DNA of 60,524 bases from W0P28-013 sp051870755. GTDB taxonomy: Bacteria; Bacteroidota; Bacteroidia; Bacteroidales; Paludibacteraceae. Below the pieces are notes generated by a model, which saw only the letters and a program-made list of their open reading frames with translations, was not told the DNA's origin and made no database searches. A program made the translations under genes and the position numbers. The stretch's first letter is position 1. Each line of letters opens with the position of its first letter. The DNA lies in assembly GCA_051870755.1 (NCBI GenBank), contig JBJECE010000014.1:1-60524 (forward strand). The letters are read 5' to 3'. Below, piece after piece: positions 58,237-60,524 of this stretch.

Positions 58237-59031
58237 ATGAATCGGTATTTATTTCTACACGAGATGCGACAAGGTTTTCGGACACTCGTGATATGGACGT
58301 TGGCGGTGAGTGCATTTATGATAATGTGCGTATTTTTCTTCCCCGAGATGGGTAATCAGATGGAGAGCGTGGGCGATATGTTTGCAACGATGGGTACTTT
58401 CTCTGCTGCTTTCGGGCTGGACAGACTGAACTTCGGCAGTTTCATCGGCTTCTACGCCATTGAGTGCGGCAATATCATCCTGCTGGGCGGTGCTCTCTTT
58501 GCTGCGCTCTTAGGGGTGCAACTGCTCTCGAAGGAAGAAGACCAACACACTGCGGAGTTCTTGCTGTCGCAACCCGTAGCGCGCCCGATGATAGTGTTAT
58601 CCAAACTATCCGCCGCATTGGTGCAGTTGGTCATCTTCAACATCGTGGTAACGGCTATGGTACTGCTCTCTATCGCGGCTATCGGTGAGCCTATTCCGTG
58701 GAAGAGCCTACTGCTGTTGCATACGGCATTTGCTTGCGTGCAGGTCGAGTTGTTCTGTATCTGCTTTGCCATCTCTGCCTTTTTGCGCCATGCTTTTATC
58801 GGATTGGGATTAGGGTTGAGCATCGGATTGTATTTCTTGCAGATAGTTGCGAATATATCCGATTCTGCATCGTGGCTCAGTTACCTCACCCCCTTCGGCT
58901 ATGCCGACAGCGCGACCATCGTTGCCGACATGGCGCTGGATGGTACACTACTACTGATAGGCGGTTGTATTTCGCTTTTGAGTATCGGGATTGGTATCGT
59001 ACAATACGCTACCAAAGACATTTCCGCGTAA
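58237..59031 (+). CDS. ABC-2-type transporter permease
   Basis: A 264-residue inner-membrane protein with six predicted helices, starting RTLVIWTLAVSAFMIMCVFFF. The family motif FIGFYAIECGNIILLGGALFAALLG is followed by LLSKEEDQHTAEFLLSQPVARPMIVLSKL, an ABC-2 permease hallmark between helices 2 and 3. It lies 7 bases after the ATPase gene. Such pairs export drugs, bacteriocins or lipids; nothing here fixes the substrate. Confidence 0.88.
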   Translation: MNRYLFLHEMRQGFRTLVIWTLAVSAFMIMCVFFFPEMGNQMESVGDMFATMGTFSAAFGLDRLNFGSFIGFYAIECGNIILLGGALFAALLGVQLLSKEEDQHTAEFLLSQPVARPMIVLSKLSAALVQLVIFNIVVTAMVLLSIAAIGEPIPWKSLLLLHTAFACVQVELFCICFAISAFLRHAFIGLGLGLSIGLYFLQIVANISDSASWLSYLTPFGYADSATIVADMALDGTLLLIGGCISLLSIGIGIVQYATKDISA

Positions 59032-59064
59032 ATAACATTAACAATATAAATAACAAAAACTATT

Positions 59065-59256
59065 ATGAACAAGCAATTACCTTTACTCGTTTTTCGTGCG
59101 GTTGCCCTTGGTTTGGGCATTGGCGCACTCACTCTCTCGCTGATGGAGAAAATCAACACCAACGATGCCATCGTCCTGCTGTCGCTGGCAGTAACCTGTC
59201 TCGCCGCCTGCGCGATGGGGGAATACAGCAATAAGCAAGAAGGCAAGAAGAAATGA
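59065..59256 (+). CDS. Small two-helix membrane protein
   Basis: The 63-residue product has two hydrophobic helices (LLVFRAVALGLGIGALTLSL and AIVLLSLAVTCLAACAMG) and a Lys-rich tail. It has no recognised domain. Its stop overlaps the AlkD start (ATGA), and it follows the permease by 33 bases, so it is likely a real gene of the same transcript. It could be an accessory subunit of the transporter, but nothing shows this directly. Confidence 0.7.
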   Translation: MNKQLPLLVFRAVALGLGIGALTLSLMEKINTNDAIVLLSLAVTCLAACAMGEYSNKQEGKKK

Positions 59257-60008
59257 CTATAACGGCAAACGACATCACAGAGGCGCTCCTTGCGCTGGAG
59301 GACGATGCACAGCGGGATGTGCTGCTGCGGTTCTTCAAGACGGGCAAAGGCGAGTACGGCGAGGGCGACCAGTTCCTCGGTATCCGCGTGCCGGAGGTGC
59401 GGTTGGTGGCGAAGACGGCGGTGGGGCTACCCCCGGCGGAAGTGCCGCCGCTGCTGATGAGTCCGTGGCACGAGGTGCGGTTATGCGGGTTGCTTATCCT
59501 GACGTATCAGATGGAACGGCTGTGTCGGCGGCGGTTGTTGGACGACCCGCAAGCCATCGAAGCACGGGACGCCATCGTGGCACTCTATCTGCAATACGCC
59601 GACCACGCGAACAACTGGGACTTGGTGGATTTGAGCGCGCCGAAGATTGTTGGCAACTGGCTGATAGTACCTACCCGTCTCGGCGACAAGACGGAGGTGC
59701 TTGACGCGCTCGCCGACAGCCCTGTGCTGTGGCGGCAGCGTATCGCGATGGTCAGCACGTGGAAGACCACGCAGCAGGGCGACCCGACCTACGCCTTGCG
59801 TTATGCCGAGCGACTGCTGCACCACCCGCACGACCTGATGCACAAGGCGGTGGGCTGGATGCTCCGCGAGGTGGGGAAACGAGGGCACAGAGACCTCTTG
59901 GAGGCATTCTTGGAAGAGCATGCCGCCACCATGCCACGCACCACGCTGCGCTATGCCATCGAGCAACTACCTGAAAACGAGCGACTTTATTGGATGAAAA
60001 TCAAATGA
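59253..60008 (+). CDS. AlkD-like DNA alkylation repair protein
   Basis: The 251-residue protein is an all-helical HEAT-repeat DNA glycosylase of the AlkD family, which removes N3- and N7-alkylated purines. Recognisable blocks are FFKTGKGEYGEGDQFLGIRVPEVR near residue 27 and NNWDLVDLSAPKIVGNW in the middle, where WD-L-D positions hold the catalytic Asp. YALRYAERLLHHPHDLMHKAVGWMLREVGKRG is a further conserved region. It is translationally coupled to the small membrane protein gene. High GC sets it apart from the core genes. Confidence 0.92.
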   Translation: MTITANDITEALLALEDDAQRDVLLRFFKTGKGEYGEGDQFLGIRVPEVRLVAKTAVGLPPAEVPPLLMSPWHEVRLCGLLILTYQMERLCRRRLLDDPQAIEARDAIVALYLQYADHANNWDLVDLSAPKIVGNWLIVPTRLGDKTEVLDALADSPVLWRQRIAMVSTWKTTQQGDPTYALRYAERLLHHPHDLMHKAVGWMLREVGKRGHRDLLEAFLEEHAATMPRTTLRYAIEQLPENERLYWMKIK

Positions 60009-60033
60009 TTAACAAATAAAAAACTATCATTGT

Positions 60034-60438
60034 ATGAAACTTCGATTTCGTATAGGTGCCACTGCGCAGTTCCTATTGGCACTCGGGCATTTGCTCTGCA
60101 TGTTTGACCTATGGCGTATCTTCGAGGTGTACGGCATTGCCGAACCCATGCGAGGGCTTACTGCCCTTTGGACTCCGCTGCCCTATCTCATCACCGCCAG
60201 CTTGGTGGTCTGTTTCGCGCTCGCGGGGCTGTACGCCCTTGCCTACTGCGGCGACATCCGACCTCTGCCGCTCACCCGTATCGCCGTGTGGGTCATCTGT
60301 CTGCTCTTCCTCGGACGCGGACTGATAGGGATAGGGAAAGTCCTCCTCAACTTCAGTTTCCTCTGCCTCTCCTCTGCGCTGATAGCCACCTTCATCGGGC
60401 TATGCTACCTGCCCGCCATACACCATAACAACAAATAA
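60034..60438 (+). CDS. Four-helix membrane protein of unknown function
   Basis: The 134-residue protein has four predicted membrane helices (ATAQFLLALGHLLCMF, LITASLVVCFALAGLYALAY, IAVWVICLLFLGRGLIGIGK, LSSALIATFIGLCYLPAI) and short loops. I do not recognise a family. It follows alkD by 25 bases on the same strand and may belong to the same transcript. Confidence 0.75.
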   Translation: MKLRFRIGATAQFLLALGHLLCMFDLWRIFEVYGIAEPMRGLTALWTPLPYLITASLVVCFALAGLYALAYCGDIRPLPLTRIAVWVICLLFLGRGLIGIGKVLLNFSFLCLSSALIATFIGLCYLPAIHHNNK

Positions 60439-60469
60439 ATCGTAAATTGCAAATTGCAAATCGTAAATC
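60438..60469. repeat. AAATCGTAAATTGC short repeat
   Basis: AAATCGTAAATTGC is followed by a second AAATTGC and then AAATCGTAAATC. Simple repeats of this kind recur in Bacteroidetes intergenic DNA. Function unknown. Confidence 0.5.
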
Positions 60470-60472
60470 ACT

Positions 60473-60524
60473 ATGTTGTCTCGTTTTCAATTCAACACCA
60501 TTGGTCTTTTCACCACCGACACCG
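60473..60524 (+). CDS. Start of a VOC/glyoxalase-like gene (partial)
   Basis: The frame opens MLSRFQFNTIGLFTTDT and runs off the window. The beta strand FNTIGLFTTDT resembles the first strand of vicinal-oxygen-chelate (glyoxalase-like) proteins. Only 17 codons are visible, so the family call is tentative. Confidence 0.35.
   Translation, partial: MLSRFQFNTIGLFTTDT

Overview
The window looks like a chromosomal piece of a Bacteroidetes bacterium, most likely order Bacteroidales. Three things point there. Promoters upstream of many genes match the phylum -7 box TAnnTTTG instead of a sigma-70 -10 box, and Shine-Dalgarno sequences are weak or absent. Several products belong to families typical of the order (Porin_10-type porin, DUF5020 channel, DUF2147, START-like domain protein, PG_1098-like methyltransferase, a PorE-like OmpA protein). 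RibBA and the GyrA/ParC pair are also present. I cannot name the genus.

Layout. 1-517 is a repeat-rich intergenic stretch before a Fic-HTH gene. 1.6-9.8 kb holds a lipid-flippase-type ABC exporter, an ECF sigma factor, an acyltransferase, the operon nitroreductase-DUF2520-KdsC-like-UbiA-Maf, and a pseudouridine synthase with a disordered N-terminus. 9.8-19 kb carries lepA-rpe-GNAT, trxA, ribBA, a porin, a periplasmic binding protein and an RluA-type enzyme. A RelB/YafQ-type toxin-antitoxin pair and tRNA-Ala(CGC) follow, then valS, a small membrane protein and a DUF2007-Usp-Usp protein.

24.3-30.9 kb is an acquired and decayed segment. An AraC regulator diverges from a carboxymuconolactone decarboxylase/hydrolase fusion, an aldo-keto reductase, a lipoprotein hydrolase and a truncated DUF6282 metallohydrolase. 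The segment ends in a remnant of a conjugative-element helicase fused to a scrap of a MacB-type permease, followed by a 130-bp imperfect palindrome.

31-54 kb is core again: gyrA-TPR protein, an XRE regulator beside an AT-rich operator-like region, fabG-lolA-nif3-zinc ribbon, an esterase, thrS-tkt, plsC-porE-like-yjbQ-SUI1, parC-DUF2147-rRNA methyltransferase, a PG_1098-like methyltransferase and tRNA-Asp. 54.6-60.5 kb has a DUF5020 channel, a candidate small RNA or attenuator, cytidine deaminase, a START-like protein, and a TetR-ABC transporter-AlkD block whose base use differs from the core genes.

Most of the window is housekeeping. The observations most worth checking are the short promoter-to-terminator RNA at 55.53-55.63 kb, the palindromic element and chimeric junction at 30.6-30.9 kb, the shared TGCGAATA inverted repeats ahead of valS and the SUI1 gene, and the orphan aryl-polyene-like FabG/LolA pair. 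I did not find a clearly new multi-gene defence or biosynthetic system.
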